Below, in pieces: positions 1 through 10,250 of a DNA stretch of 64,000 bases (the first letter of the stretch is position 1; the number at the start of each line of letters is the position of its first letter). The position numbers were made by a program, and so were the translations under genes. Source of the stretch: Flavobacteriales bacterium (GTDB lineage: Bacteria; Bacteroidota; Bacteroidia; Flavobacteriales_F; PHOS-HE28); contig JAHBUK010000001.1 in the NCBI GenBank assembly GCA_019638115.1, positions 886,238 to 950,237 of the forward strand, given 5' to 3'. The notes below the pieces were generated by a model. It saw only the letters and a program-made list of their open reading frames with translations. It ran no database searches and was not told the DNA's origin.

Positions 1-467
1 AAACAACTGATACTGGCGGCGAAATCGCCGGTGCCCGTGTTGTTGCTGGTGAACACCACGGTGAGGCAGCCGGTGGGGTTGGCAAAGCTGGCCGTTACGT
101 TGCCGGGCCCGTTGGTGCCGGTCCAAGTACCGATCAGCGGCGCCGAGGTGGAGTTGCCGTCATAGATGCTGATCTGGTCCACAGGGGCCACACCGGCCGT
201 GCTGAGATTGAACACCACCCACTGCAGGGAAATGGCGGGGCCACCGTCCGGACAAATGGTGGAGGTGAAGTTCTGGTTGTTGCCGTATTGCCCGTTAGGA
301 CCTCCGGAATCCTCCAACACTCCCGTGCAGGAAGAGATGGAGGGGCTGGTCGAAATATTGAACTGTTGCGCTTGGCTGGGCAGGGCGTATGCTGCGGCCA
401 CAACGGCCAAGGCGAGCATACGGCAGATCGAACGGATCCCAGATGGAGCGGAGGTCGGTGCGGTCAT
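1..467 (-). CDS. Secreted CUB-like domain protein (3' part outside window)
   Basis: The visible part is the first ~155 codons; the gene continues past base 1. The N-terminus is a long signal peptide with a hydrophobic core (LALAVVAAAYALP) and a likely cleavage after SQA. It is followed by a CUB-like module with the pattern C-x-G-x-L-x-D-S-G-G, a second cysteine in TICPDGG, and a motif similar to the DxISIYDG strand of CUB domains. Such modules sit near the start of large secreted adhesion proteins in Bacteroidota, usually with a T9SS sorting tail, which would lie outside the window. The start is uncertain: in-frame ATGs exist at 485, 467 and 419. The function and partner are not recognisable from this fragment. 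Confidence 0.6.
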   Translation of the reverse strand, partial: MTAPTSAPSGIRSICRMLALAVVAAAYALPSQAQQFNISTSPSISSCTGVLEDSGGPNGQYGNNQNFTSTICPDGGPAISLQWVVFNLSTAGVAPVDQISIYDGNSTSAPLIGTWTGTNGPGNVTASFANPTGCLTVVFTSNNTGTGDFAASISC

Positions 468-534
468 CGCTGTGAAAAGGGGCATGTGTATGAAGCCGTC
501 AAACTTACTGATCCTGGCCGTTCCTGCAGGGTGC

Positions 535-1584
535 TCAATGCAAGGGGATGCGGTTCAGCCAGAGCACCTTGCCTTCGGTCACCGAGCGGCCATCCTCGGT
601 CACGGCCTCCACGGCCACCAGGTACATGCCGTCCGGACAGTTCTCGCCGGTCCAGGGTTGGCCGTTGTTGGTGCTGAACACCTGTTGGTCGCGCTGCACG
701 GAGAACACCCGCACCATGATCGTGCGGAAGCCCACGCCTTGCACCTCGTAGGTGTCGTTCACGCCATCGCCGTTCGGGGTGAAGATGTCGGGCAGGTAGA
801 GCTTGGGAAGCTCTGCTGGCTCTGAAACGGGGACCTCCTCGGGCTCCTGGTCTTCGTTGAATTTCCGCTTGTCGTCGAATGGCGCCTTGGCCGGGCGCTC
901 GGGCATCTGGGCCAGCACTTCCTGCTCCGCTTGGGAAGCAAGCTGGGTGATGATGCGCTCCACCAACTCCGGGCCTTGGGCCGCTTCTGGCGAAGGCGTG
1001 GGCACCGGTAATGGATCGGGCGTGGTGATGAGGGGGGTGATGCGCTCCACCAGGACCTGCTCGCTTGGCATCCGCTCCTCGGAACGTGCGCTGGGTGCTT
1101 CGTTACTGAGCGGCGTGCTCGCGGTCGCGGTAGTTACCGCTGCGTTCTCCGCGGGTTGTGCCTCACGCTTCCAGTCTTCCAAAGTGTTGACCGGTACAGG
1201 CTGAAGCACTTCCACGGGGGCTTTCCGCTCAGCGATCGGGGTAGCTTCCGGGCTCATTAAGAGGTAGGCCGCACCACCCACCAGCAGGGTACCCACCGCA
1301 GCGGCCACCCAACCATAGCCACCCAACAGGCCTGTACCCGCGCCTCCCGCTGCGGCGCCGTGGCCCAATTGCTGGCCGATGGCCGTCCATGCGCTGGGGT
1401 CCACATGCACCTCATGGACTTGGAAACGCTCGCGGAAAAGTTCGCTCAGGGAGTCGCCATCCGCAGCGGGCAGCGCATCCACCCGCGCCTGGATGGCATC
1501 CCACAGCGCGGGATCCACGGGCGACTCATGCCCTTGGAAGCGCTCTTGGAACAGTTGGCTCAGATCATCCTTCCGCATGGTCAT
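535..1584 (-). CDS. Membrane anti-sigma-like protein with CHU_C/gliding-motility type C-terminal domain
   Basis: This 349-residue protein starts inside the 3' end of the ECF sigma gene (20-base overlap), the usual arrangement of an anti-sigma factor. Residues ~6-35 and ~46-72 are two copies of one module (LFQERFQGHE / LFRERFQVHE, then VDP, then W-x-AI), probably the cytoplasmic sigma-binding part. A hydrophobic segment near 88-108 is the single membrane span. A Pro/Glu-rich linker (~120-255) leads to a C-terminal domain (262-349) that begins LPDIFTPNGDGVND, the hallmark of gliding-motility-associated/CHU_C domains. It lacks a signal peptide, so the C-terminal domain is probably held in the periplasm by the membrane span. 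The anti-sigma role is inferred from gene order and topology. Confidence 0.7.
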   Translation of the reverse strand: MTMRKDDLSQLFQERFQGHESPVDPALWDAIQARVDALPAADGDSLSELFRERFQVHEVHVDPSAWTAIGQQLGHGAAAGGAGTGLLGGYGWVAAAVGTLLVGGAAYLLMSPEATPIAERKAPVEVLQPVPVNTLEDWKREAQPAENAAVTTATASTPLSNEAPSARSEERMPSEQVLVERITPLITTPDPLPVPTPSPEAAQGPELVERIITQLASQAEQEVLAQMPERPAKAPFDDKRKFNEDQEPEEVPVSEPAELPKLYLPDIFTPNGDGVNDTYEVQGVGFRTIMVRVFSVQRDQQVFSTNNGQPWTGENCPDGMYLVAVEAVTEDGRSVTEGKVLWLNRIPLH

Positions 1585-2125
1585 TGCCGTAATGGGCCAC
1601 CGCCTCCTTGGGGAGCAGTTTGCGCAGGTACGCGCGGGCCTTCATGAATTGCGATTTCGAGGTGTTCTCCGAGATGCCCAGCATCTCCGCGATGTCCTTG
1701 TGCGGGTAGCCCTCTATGGCGAAGAGGTTGAACACCGTGCGATAGCCGGCCGGTAGTGCCTGGATAAGGGCCATCAGCTCGTCGGTGGTCATGCTGCTCA
1801 TCACCGTGGCATCCTCCTGGTGCAGGTGTTCGGCCTCAGTGAGATCCAAACTGTGGTCGTAAGGCTTGTTGCGGCGGATGTGGTCCAGGGCGGTGTTCAC
1901 CATGGTGCGTGCGATCCAACCACCCAAAGGTCCGTCCCCGCGGAAGTGGTCCATCTTCTGGAACACCTTCACGAAGCCGTCCTGGAGCATGTCCTGGGCT
2001 TGGTCCCGGTTGTTGGCGTAACGCATGCAAATGCTCATCATCTTCCGCGCAAACTGCTGGTACAGAGCCTTTTGCGATTTCGGATCGCCAGCGATACAGC
2101 CGCGTACAAGTTCATCGTCCGTCAT
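1565..2125 (-). CDS. ECF-type RNA polymerase sigma-70 factor
   Basis: This 186-residue protein has region 2 (ARKMMSICMRYANNRDQAQD, then DGFVKVFQ and GWIARTMVNTALDHIRR) and region 4 (LPAGYRTVFNLFAIEGYPHK, then DIAEMLGISENT and SQFMKARAYLRKLL), with no region 1 or 3. This is the size and build of group-4 (ECF) sigma factors, which direct RNA polymerase to stress or envelope promoters. It is followed, with overlap, by the membrane anti-sigma-like gene, so the two are co-translated. An upstream GCAACC / CATCAT pair spaced by 16 bases may be its own promoter. Confidence 0.93.
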   Translation of the reverse strand: MTDDELVRGCIAGDPKSQKALYQQFARKMMSICMRYANNRDQAQDMLQDGFVKVFQKMDHFRGDGPLGGWIARTMVNTALDHIRRNKPYDHSLDLTEAEHLHQEDATVMSSMTTDELMALIQALPAGYRTVFNLFAIEGYPHKDIAEMLGISENTSKSQFMKARAYLRKLLPKEAVAHYGNDHAEG

Positions 2126-2140
2126 GGCGATCCGGGGAGT

Positions 2141-2168
2141 ATGATGCAGGCAGGACCCTGCAGGTTGC
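2141..2168 (-). promoter_or_regulatory. Possible ECF-type promoter of the sigma/anti-sigma operon
   Basis: Read on the minus strand, GCAACC (2168-2163) and CATCAT (2146-2141) are separated by 16 bases. They end ~16 bases before the sigma start codon. The spacing fits an ECF promoter and autoregulation, but only one copy is seen, so this is tentative. Confidence 0.3.
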
Positions 2169-2313
2169 CTGAAGGCCGCATCTTTTCCGCAGATGCCAAG
2201 TTACGCCCATGCCGGGAGGTGCGCATTGAAGTACCTTCGCGGCCCGCCGAACGGAACGTCCCAGCGATCGGGCGCCCCGCACACGAAACTCGTCATCCGC
2301 CTCTTCCACCGCC

Positions 2314-4101
<1,788 letters not shown>

Positions 4102-4372
4102 TCGTCCGTTTCTCCGAGCGACCGGTGCTCTCCAAGGCAAGCAAGACTGTTGTGACCGCGCCACGGCGTGTCGCACCGGAGCCGGTTGTGGTATCCCGAC
4201 CCCCAACACGGGGAAGTGCGACCACATACGCGACAACACGAGGCCCCATGGCCAAACAGCCCAAAGGCCTGTCTGGCAGCACGTTCCGAGCATCACTAGC
4301 GGATCGGCAAGCATTCGGATAGCGGGGTTTTGGCCAACCGGATGTCCCGGAGGCAGCTAAACCCTGATCGCC

Positions 4373-5263
4373 ATGAACAACCAACGCCCAATGACCGTCC
4401 GGCTCATGCGCCGGGCGGTGCTTCCGCTGTTCGCCGCCAGCCTTCTTGCTGCGTGCCAACACGGCCCCTCGGAGGCAGAGCTTGCCGCACGCGCCGAGGC
4501 CGATGCCCTGCGCAACGAGCTGAACACGCGTGATGCCTTGATCAATGAGATGACCCAAGGGTTCAGTGAGATCGAGAGCAACATCACCCTGATGAACGAA
4601 CGTGAACAGTTGCTTGCCGATGCCGCGAACGATGAGCGGAACATCGATCAGAAACAGCGGATCCTGCGCGACATCCAGCTGATGAACGGGCTGGTGCAGG
4701 AAAGCCGCGACCGCATTGCCGAACTGAGCAAGCAGTTGGATGGCCGCAAGGTGGAAGCTTCCGGGCTTCGCAAGCGCCTGAAGGAGTACGAGGAGCAGCT
4801 GGCGGAACGCGACACCCGCTTGGCAGCCCTGCACGACGAGCTGCTGGCCCGTGATTTCCGCATAGAGCACCTTACCGCGCAACTGAGCGACAGCGAAATG
4901 GAGGTGGCCAAACGTGAAGCCGTAATTGATCAACAGGAACGTGCACTGAACAAAGTGTACTACACCGTGGCCACCACCAAGGAATTGGAAGAGCGCGGAG
5001 TGGTGAAGCGCAACGGTGGTTTCATCGGGCTGGGCCGCACTGCCACCCTGGAACCCAACGTGACCAGCAACAAATTCCAAGAGGCCGACCTGCGCGATAC
5101 CGAGCGCATACCCCTTGGCGCAAAGAAGGCCACCATCATCACTGAACACCCCGACGACAGCTACGCGGTCGTGGAACAGGATGATGAACTGGCCTACCTC
5201 CAGATCAAAGACCCGGACGCCTTCTGGCGCACGAGTAAACACCTTGTCGTTGCCGTGAAGTAG
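4373..5263 (+). CDS. Coiled-coil lipoprotein-like protein, unknown function
   Basis: This is a 296-residue protein. A short N-terminus with a hydrophobic stretch ends in the lipobox-like LLAAC, so it is probably lipid-anchored. Residues ~30-200 are a long charged heptad-rich coiled coil (EREQLLADAANDER, LRKRLKEYEEQLAERD). The compact C-terminal domain holds VYYTVATTKELEERGV and an acidic region ending AFWRTSKHLVVAVK. The VYYxVxTxKELxxxG pattern recurs in a Bacteroidota family sometimes labelled Cbp1-type collagen-binding adhesins; I do not consider that function shown. It is followed at once by a terminator-like hairpin, so it is probably monocistronic. Confidence 0.7.
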   Translation: MNNQRPMTVRLMRRAVLPLFAASLLAACQHGPSEAELAARAEADALRNELNTRDALINEMTQGFSEIESNITLMNEREQLLADAANDERNIDQKQRILRDIQLMNGLVQESRDRIAELSKQLDGRKVEASGLRKRLKEYEEQLAERDTRLAALHDELLARDFRIEHLTAQLSDSEMEVAKREAVIDQQERALNKVYYTVATTKELEERGVVKRNGGFIGLGRTATLEPNVTSNKFQEADLRDTERIPLGAKKATIITEHPDDSYAVVEQDDELAYLQIKDPDAFWRTSKHLVVAVK

Positions 5264-5289
5264 GGAGCACGCTTCGGCAGGCAATGAAG

Positions 5290-5316
5290 CGCCCACGGCC
5301 TCGGCTGTGGGCGTTT
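5290..5316 (+). terminator. Rho-independent-like terminator
   Basis: A stem of CGCCCAC with GTGGGCG (5290-5296 / 5307-5313), extended by three inner pairs and a 4-base loop, is followed by TTT. It lies 26 bases past the stop codon of the coiled-coil lipoprotein gene. Confidence 0.7.
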
Positions 5317-5578
5317 CCGTTCATGCCTGTCCCGTTGGCCATCGGGGCGGTAAGCGTGCTGTGGGGAACGGGGATTGCCATACCCGCCACTGTGTGATCG
5401 GCGCCCCGTTGCCAAGCCCGGAAAACCGCGCACGCAGTTGGCACGAACACGCCATAACCCCATTGAACACTGGGTTTCTTCCAAAAACAAGCGTCCGCAT
5501 CGCGGATCGGCCCGGTACTTATTCAAGCGTATCCGGCACATTGCCTCATCACCAAGTAACCCCTTAAACCACACTACC
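5317..5578. other. Non-coding stretch upstream of lipoprotein gene
   Basis: With the preceding terminator this makes 315 bases without a gene. It must hold the promoter of the next gene, but I see no clear TAnnTTTG element, repeat or conserved ORF. Confidence 0.4.
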
Positions 5579-6043
5579 ATGATCAAGCAAAGCATCATTC
5601 ACATGAGCCTGGCCACGGCCACCCTCGGCCTGTTCGGCCTTGCAGCCTGCGGCGATGCCAACACACAGGCGGACCGCATGGAGCAACGCGTGGACGACGC
5701 CATGGCCGAAATGCGCCGCGACAAGGATGCCGCGTTGGAAGACCTGCGTGATCTCCGCGAGCGCATCAACGATCGCCTGGAGACCGTTGACAAGAAGATG
5801 GAAGAGACCGAACTCTCCGAAGAGAAGTTCTCCGCACTGACCGACGAAAAGATCCAACTGGAGCAGCAGCGCTTGCGCGTTGAGACCGCACTGGTGGACG
5901 TGGAAGGCGCTCTGGAGAGCACCTGGAGCGATGTGAAGCACACCAGCAAGAACGTGAGCGAGGATGTGAAGAGCTGGTTGGAGCGGCAAGCCGAAAAGGT
6001 GGATGAAGTCACCGAGGCTGACCACGACGGCGACGGGAAGTAA
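5579..6043 (+). CDS. Small helical lipoprotein, unknown function
   Basis: This is a 154-residue protein from an ATG that follows a purine-poor leader. In-frame sequence upstream of 5579 is not protein-like, and this start puts a signal sequence at the N-terminus. The segment LGLFGLAACGDAN holds a lipobox (LAAC), predicting an outer- or inner-membrane lipoprotein. The remainder is almost entirely charged alpha-helix (AEMRRDKDAALEDLRDLRER, KKMEETELSEEKFSA), probably a coiled coil, ending in an acidic Asp/Gly tail. This resembles YtxH-like or stress-induced helical proteins in general character only. A strong terminator follows. Confidence 0.75.
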   Translation: MIKQSIIHMSLATATLGLFGLAACGDANTQADRMEQRVDDAMAEMRRDKDAALEDLRDLRERINDRLETVDKKMEETELSEEKFSALTDEKIQLEQQRLRVETALVDVEGALESTWSDVKHTSKNVSEDVKSWLERQAEKVDEVTEADHDGDGK

Positions 6044-6092
6044 GCAGGTTCGACAGCGCCCCGATCATTGGTTTGCGTAGGGGCCATGCAGT

Positions 6093-6132
6093 GGCGGGTC
6101 ATGTGTGGGAGCACATGGCCCGCCCTCTTTTT
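6093..6132 (+). terminator. Strong rho-independent terminator
   Basis: Thirteen-base arms at 6093-6105 and 6112-6124 pair with a single G-U wobble around a 6-base loop. They are followed by a T-run (6128-6132). This ends the small lipoprotein gene. Confidence 0.85.
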
Positions 6133-6634
6133 ACACCCCCTCCAAAACACATCGATCGTTCGACCCGGTCGGATACTCGATCTCTGCATGTATGCTCCCA
6201 GTACTTGGCGTCCCATTGCGCACAACAGCACTGCCGGGCACACAGCAAGTCACCTCTGGATCGGTGGTGGCCACAAAGCCCGGGCATGAGCGGCACCGAC
6301 CAATAGGCATCGGATCGTCCTGAACAAATCCACTGATCATCATTCCCGCGCTCCAAGCGGAGAACCCTTCAGGTCCCGGTCGGAGCGTTCGGGCACGTGT
6401 CCAAAGGACATCGCTACTTGTAGTCCGAGTTGCGTTTAGCACGCCCTGCCTTGGGACCCTGGCGTGGTCCGAGATTGCTATCGGATACCACAGCTGTTCC
6501 ATCAGCTCTCGATGAAAAAGGAAGTCCACGGAAGCAGGGCTCTTTGACCTTCTCCATGTTGGACCACTGCACGTAGGGCTTCACATTGAGCGCCATTCGC
6601 GCTGATCCGGAGATGGCCTCGGTATTGGCGAACG
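6133..6634. other. Long stretch without a supported gene
   Basis: About 500 bases between two terminators. Short open frames exist on the minus strand (6131-6529 and 6414-6692), but neither has a recognisable domain, a credible signal or codon use like the neighbours. I see no tRNA, repeat or hairpin array. It may be decayed coding sequence. Confidence 0.4.
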
Positions 6635-6680
6635 AAAAAGCCTGCGGATCGCGATGGAACGTCCATCGGACCCGCAGGCT
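6635..6680 (-). terminator. Terminator for the small membrane protein gene
   Basis: On the minus strand, AGCCTGCGG (6680-6672) pairs with CCGCAGGCT (6647-6639). A second inner pairing of 7 bases lies inside, and the stem is followed by TTTT at 6638-6635. It lies just past the stop at 6700. Confidence 0.8.
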
Positions 6681-6699
6681 CCAGGCCGGCATCCGCTTA

Positions 6700-7050
6700 T
6701 CAGAGCAGAATGATCAGCAGAATGATCAACAGGATCAAGCCGCCAGTGGAAATGTAGATGACCGTGCCGCCCCGGTTCAGGGCGTTCATCTCGTTCTTCA
6801 TGCCGCGCCATTCGGTGCGCAGTTCCTTGCGCTCCTTGCTGCTCAACGAACTGCGGTCCGTGGCCATCAGCGCTTCCATGCGGCTCTTCAGGTCAAGTAC
6901 CTTGTTCCGATCGGCTTCGTCAAGGCCATTGAACCGCTCTTCACGGATCACGATGTTGCGTTCAACAGGGCCTCCTGCATGGGCAATGCTGGGCGTAAGG
7001 AGCAACGCACCAAAGGCTGCAGTTCCGAGGATCTTGCTACACGTATTCAT
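6700..7050 (-). CDS. Small secreted/membrane protein, unknown function
   Basis: This is a 116-residue protein if started at the ATG at 7050, which directly precedes a typical signal peptide (LGTAAFGALLLTPSIAHA). A longer frame to 7089 adds only 13 unlikely residues. The middle is charged and helical (DEADRNKVLDLKSRMEAL, SSKERKELRTEWRGMKNEM). The C-terminus is a very hydrophobic helix built only of Ile, Leu, Gly and Thr, ending LLIILLIILL. The likely topology is a periplasmic helical body held by a C-terminal anchor. It lies in a run of minus-strand envelope genes with the barrel protein and the DUF1328 protein. No family is recognised. Confidence 0.6.
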   Translation of the reverse strand: MNTCSKILGTAAFGALLLTPSIAHAGGPVERNIVIREERFNGLDEADRNKVLDLKSRMEALMATDRSSLSSKERKELRTEWRGMKNEMNALNRGGTVIYISTGGLILLIILLIILL

Positions 7051-7085
7051 GGTGTAAGGGAGTTTGGGGGTTGTTGGTCTTAGTT

Positions 7086-7709
7086 TCAACGTGCCAGGCG
7101 AAGCCGCAGACCGGCCGTGCCGTAGATGGTGTTCACATGCGGGTTGGTGGTGAAGGCCTGGCCTTTGAACACGTTGCTCATGGCCATATCGTAGCCCGCC
7201 TCCACGAAGAGGGGACCGAGTTCAACGCCGCCACCGAAGCCCACCTGCCATTGCGCAGGCCGCGTTTCCACGTTCAGGGCATCGTTGCGCAGGTTGGTGC
7301 TAAGCGTCATCATGGCGGTGGGACCACCGAAGAAGTACAGGTTGAACGCCGGCTCCGTGATGGGATCGATGAGGCGGAAGCCCGCATGTATGGGCACGCG
7401 CAGAGAGCGGGCCGTGTAGCGGAACTCCTGGTCAGTACCGAACAGGTTGCCGTTGCCGTCCGTGCCAACAATGGAGTAGTTGAGGTTGCGCACGTGCAGG
7501 TGTGCTCCGCTGCGTACGAACCAGATGTTGCCCAGGATGACGTCGGCGCCCAGCAGGTAACCTGCGCGCCCGGACCACGACTCCAGGCCGGCTTCACGCA
7601 CGTTGCTGCCGGAGTATCCGCCACCCAGGCGTACTTCCTGGGCCTGTGTGTTGGTGATACTGGCGCACAGCACAGCCGCGCCTGCCAGTAATGTTCTGAT
7701 GTGTTGCAT
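7086..7709 (-). CDS. Outer-membrane beta-barrel protein (PorT/OmpA-like barrel)
   Basis: This is a 207-residue protein from the ATG at 7709. It has an N-terminal signal (TLLAGAAVLCASITNTQAQ) and alternating polar/hydrophobic strands rich in Gly, Tyr and Asn. The small size, Gly-rich turns (FGGGVELGPLFVEAGYDMAM) and final aromatic-poor LRLRLAR strand fit a small 8- to 10-strand barrel of the outer-membrane-protein-beta-barrel families common in Bacteroidota. The substrate or partner is unknown. It lies between two small membrane protein genes in the same orientation and may be transcribed with them. Confidence 0.75.
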   Translation of the reverse strand: MQHIRTLLAGAAVLCASITNTQAQEVRLGGGYSGSNVREAGLESWSGRAGYLLGADVILGNIWFVRSGAHLHVRNLNYSIVGTDGNGNLFGTDQEFRYTARSLRVPIHAGFRLIDPITEPAFNLYFFGGPTAMMTLSTNLRNDALNVETRPAQWQVGFGGGVELGPLFVEAGYDMAMSNVFKGQAFTTNPHVNTIYGTAGLRLRLAR

Positions 7710-7751
7710 GTTGTAGGAGTTTGGTGGTACGGTGCCGAAGGATCGAAGCAC

Positions 7752-7922
7752 TCACACCCGTTTGGAGAAGCGACCTCCGAACAGGAGGCTCAGCACGAAC
7801 AGGATCAGGAAGAGGAAGAACAGCACTTTGGCGATGGATGCTGCTCCGGCAGCGATGCCGCCGAATCCGAAAATGGCCGCGATGATCGCGATGACGAGGA
7901 AGGAGGCTGACCAGCGTAACAT
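7752..7922 (-). CDS. DUF1328 family small membrane protein (YtjA-like)
   Basis: This 56-residue protein consists of two hydrophobic helices ([20 protein letters not shown] and [20 protein letters not shown]) with the glycine-rich [11 protein letters not shown] turn characteristic of DUF1328/YtjA. It ends in a basic tail. The family is widespread, often stress-induced and of unknown role in the inner membrane. The start at 7922 matches the family's usual N-terminus (MLRW); the longer frame upstream is not protein-like. It heads the block of minus-strand envelope genes and is divergent from the response-regulator operon. Confidence 0.85.
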   Translation of the reverse strand: MLRWSASFLVIAIIAAIFGFGGIAAGAASIAKVLFFLFLILFVLSLLFGGRFSKRV

Positions 7923-8103
7923 GGTGATGGGGGTGTTTGGTTGGAAGGATGTGTGACGGTCGGCATTGGTGGCCGTGCCAGCCCTACAGGAAAGCCCTGT
8001 GCCGCACTGTCCGAAGAGCCGGCGCACCCGCCCCGGAACACCCGTCCCCGTAGGCGTTCCGGCACAACAGCACACTGGGTCGCTACCCCGCATTAGCGAA
8101 CGA

Positions 8104-8135
8104 AGTGTGGAAGATCGGGCCCGGATCTCCACACT
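8104..8135. promoter_or_regulatory. Dyad hairpin with GTGTGGA/TCCACAC
   Basis: AGTGTGG at 8104-8110 pairs with CCACACT at 8129-8135. AGATC at 8112-8116 pairs with GATCT at 8124-8128. One base is bulged. There is no T-run, so an operator or RNA structure is more likely than a terminator. Confidence 0.4.
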
Positions 8136-8216
8136 AAATCCCCGATCTCCTCGGAAGGACCGGCCGGTATCGAAAGCACCAGTTCCGCCTTCAGCCTCAC
8201 TGCAAGGGGAAATAAA

Positions 8217-8243
8217 TCCACACCTGCGGGGTCGCAGTGTGGA
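8217..8243. promoter_or_regulatory. Second dyad with the same heptamer
   Basis: TCCACAC at 8217-8223 and GTGTGGA at 8237-8243 form a perfect 7-base dyad, and inner bases can also pair (CTGCG with CGCAG). The heptamer therefore occurs four times in 140 bases ahead of the receiver gene, suggesting a binding site. Confidence 0.4.
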
Positions 8244-8410
8244 GCATGCACCCCGATCCGCGATCAGCTAGCAGGCACTTTCCGCAGTGTTGTAGGCTGT
8301 TGCATGGCCGCACCGGGATATTGCCGGAAATTTGATGAGGGCCGACGATCCCAAAGGTCTGGCTGATGCTCGTGTGAGAAGCAGAGGGTGAGGACCTGTT
8401 CCCCGTGAAG

Positions 8411-8767
8411 ATGAAACACGTTCTACTCGTTGACGATGAGCAGGAGATCTGCGCATTGATCTGTTCCATGCTTACCCGCGCAGGGTACTCCTGCCATCAG
8501 GCGCACGACCTTTCCCAAGGCCGCAAAGCACTGCTCGGCGGCTCTTTCGATGCCGTGGTGCTGGACGTGCATTTGCCCGATGGCCTGGGCTACGACCTGA
8601 TACCGGAAGTGCGCAACCTTGCCCCTGAAGCACGCTGCATCACCATCAGCGCGGTGGATGCCGAACGCGAACGTGCACTGGCAAAAGGAGCGGACGCTTT
8701 CCTTTCCAAACCATTCTCCCGGGCAGAGCTCATGGGCCTCATCCAAGCCCAAGCCCCCGGTCTTTGA
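8411..8767 (+). CDS. Single-domain response regulator (receiver only)
   Basis: The 118 residues form one receiver domain: the acidic pair in LLVDDE, phospho-acceptor Asp52 in VVLDVHLPDG, and the conserved Lys in FLSKPF. There is no output domain, so it acts by protein contact or as a phosphate relay. An in-frame GTG at 8405 is an alternative start; the ATG at 8411 fits the family. The NtrC-type regulator begins 17 bases after its stop, so the two probably form an operon. The likely partner kinase is the CHASE3 histidine kinase at 11047. Confidence 0.88.
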   Translation: MKHVLLVDDEQEICALICSMLTRAGYSCHQAHDLSQGRKALLGGSFDAVVLDVHLPDGLGYDLIPEVRNLAPEARCITISAVDAERERALAKGADAFLSKPFSRAELMGLIQAQAPGL

Positions 8768-8784
8768 TCCCTACACCAAGCTAC

Positions 8785-10170
8785 ATGAGCCAACACCGCA
8801 TACTGATCCTCGATGACGACCAGGACATACAGCTCCTGCTCGCCCGTTTCCTGAAGAAGAACGGCTTCCAGGTGGATACCGCAGGCCGCGGAGCCGACGC
8901 CAAAGCCTTGCTCGAAAAAGGCCGTTACGACTTGGTGCTGTGCGACCACCGCTTGCCGGATACCGATGGCCTGCAAATGGTGCAGCACATCCGCGCGCTC
9001 GATCCGCGCACCCAGGTGATCATCATTACCGGCTTCTCCGAAGTGCGCCTGGCGGTTGAACTGATGCGCAGGGGTGCCTTCGACTACATCACCAAGCCGC
9101 TGTATCCCGATGAATTGCTGATGCGGGTGCAGGATGCGCTCGGCACACCCGCCGGGGAGACTGCCCCCCCAGCGGCCACCACCAAACCCCAGCCGAAGTC
9201 CGCACCCGCCAATGATTACGTGGAGGGCACGGGCACCATGGCCAACACCATCAACAAGCACCTGGCATTGGTGGCCCCCACGGACATGACCGTGCTGATC
9301 ACCGGAGAAACCGGCACCGGCAAGGAGTTCGTGGCCAAGCGCCTGCACCAGCTCAGCGCCCGCACTGCGGCACCCTTCGTGGCCGTGGATTGTGGCGCTC
9401 TGCCCAAAGAGTTGGCAGGTAGCGAGCTCTTCGGTCATACCAAAGGCGCGTTCACCGGCGCGGTCTCCGATCGGGCTGGCAGCTTTGAGCTGGCGCACGG
9501 CGGCACCCTCTTTCTGGACGAGATCGGCAACCTGAGCTACGACAACCAGGTGAAGCTTCTACGCGTGCTGCAGGAGCGGACCATTCGCCGCATCGGCGGC
9601 ACCAAGGACCAAGCCGTGGACGTGCGCATACTGGCGGCCACCAACGAGGACCTGGCGGAAGCCGTTGCTGAAGGCCGCTTCCGCGAAGACCTGCTGCACC
9701 GCATCAACGAGTTCACCATACACCTGCCTTCCCTGCGTGAACGCAAAGAGGACATTGAGCGCTTCGCAACCCACTTCATGCACCTGGCCAACACCCGCTT
9801 GGGCAGGCAGGTCAACGGCTTTGAGCCGGAAGCCATGCGCGCCCTGCTGGCGCATACCTGGAGCGGCAACCTGCGCGAACTGGGCAACGTGGTGAAACGC
9901 GCCGTGCTGCTCAGCACCGGCGAGCTCATTACTGCGGACTGCCTGCCCGCCATGGTACTGGCCGGACCAGCGGCCCGAACGACCGCACCTGATGCCAGCG
10001 CTGTTCCCCAGGAGGACGGCCTACGAAACGTGGCCCAGCAAGCCGAGCGCCAAGCCATACTACATGCCTTGGAAAAGAACGGCTTCAACAAATCGCGCAC
10101 TGCGGAGCACTTGAACATCGACCGCAAGACCCTCTACAACAAGTTGAAGAGCTTCGGCATCGAACTATGA
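8785..10170 (+). CDS. NtrC-family sigma-54-dependent response regulator
   Basis: This is a 461-residue protein. Residues 1-~115 form a receiver with Asp54 ([11 protein letters not shown]). A Pro/Ala linker follows, then an AAA+ sigma-54 activator domain with Walker A GETGTGKE, the sigma-54 contact loop GAFTGA, Walker [11 protein letters not shown] and an arginine-rich sensor region. A C-terminal Fis-type helix-turn-helix ([20 protein letters not shown]) ends the protein. When phosphorylated such proteins remodel sigma-54 RNA polymerase at distant enhancers. The ATG at 8785 is preferred to the frame start at 8764, which overlaps the upstream gene. The targets are unknown; neighbouring envelope genes are candidates by position only. 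Confidence 0.95.
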   Translation: MSQHRILILDDDQDIQLLLARFLKKNGFQVDTAGRGADAKALLEKGRYDLVLCDHRLPDTDGLQMVQHIRALDPRTQVIIITGFSEVRLAVELMRRGAFDYITKPLYPDELLMRVQDALGTPAGETAPPAATTKPQPKSAPANDYVEGTGTMANTINKHLALVAPTDMTVLITGETGTGKEFVAKRLHQLSARTAAPFVAVDCGALPKELAGSELFGHTKGAFTGAVSDRAGSFELAHGGTLFLDEIGNLSYDNQVKLLRVLQERTIRRIGGTKDQAVDVRILAATNEDLAEAVAEGRFREDLLHRINEFTIHLPSLRERKEDIERFATHFMHLANTRLGRQVNGFEPEAMRALLAHTWSGNLRELGNVVKRAVLLSTGELITADCLPAMVLAGPAARTTAPDASAVPQEDGLRNVAQQAERQAILHALEKNGFNKSRTAEHLNIDRKTLYNKLKSFGIEL

Positions 10171-10194
10171 TGCCAGCAGCCTTTGCACAACGAG

Positions 10195-10223
10195 AAAGCC
10201 GAGGAGCGCTGCTCCCCGGCTTT
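10195..10223. terminator. Bidirectional terminator between convergent genes
   Basis: AAAGCCG (10195-10201) pairs with CGGCTTT (10217-10223), and GGAGC (10203-10207) with GCTCC (10211-10215), around a 3-base loop. It has A- and T-rich ends on both sides and lies between the NtrC-type gene and the minus-strand barrel gene. Confidence 0.8.
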
Positions 10224-10250
10224 GCTTGTCATGCTCCTTCTCGAATTGGA

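Larger units (their letters stand above)
7923..8410. other. Divergent intergenic region with two dyad hairpins
   Basis: This is 488 bases between the divergent DUF1328 and receiver genes. It holds no supported ORF. The notable content is two dyads sharing the heptamer GTGTGGA/TCCACAC, at 8104-8135 and 8217-8243, listed separately. No clear TAnnTTTG or GG-N10-GC (sigma-54) promoter was found. Confidence 0.5.

Noticed and set aside
6131..6692. Two minus-strand open frames (132 and 92 codons) in the gap after the small lipoprotein
   Set aside because: They overlap each other in different frames, run into terminators, and have no domain or ribosome site. They may be decayed sequence.
7923..8410. 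Sigma-54 promoter for the genes near the NtrC-type regulator
   Set aside because: No GG-N10-GC pair with the expected TGGCAC/TTGCA context was found on either strand here or ahead of the barrel gene.
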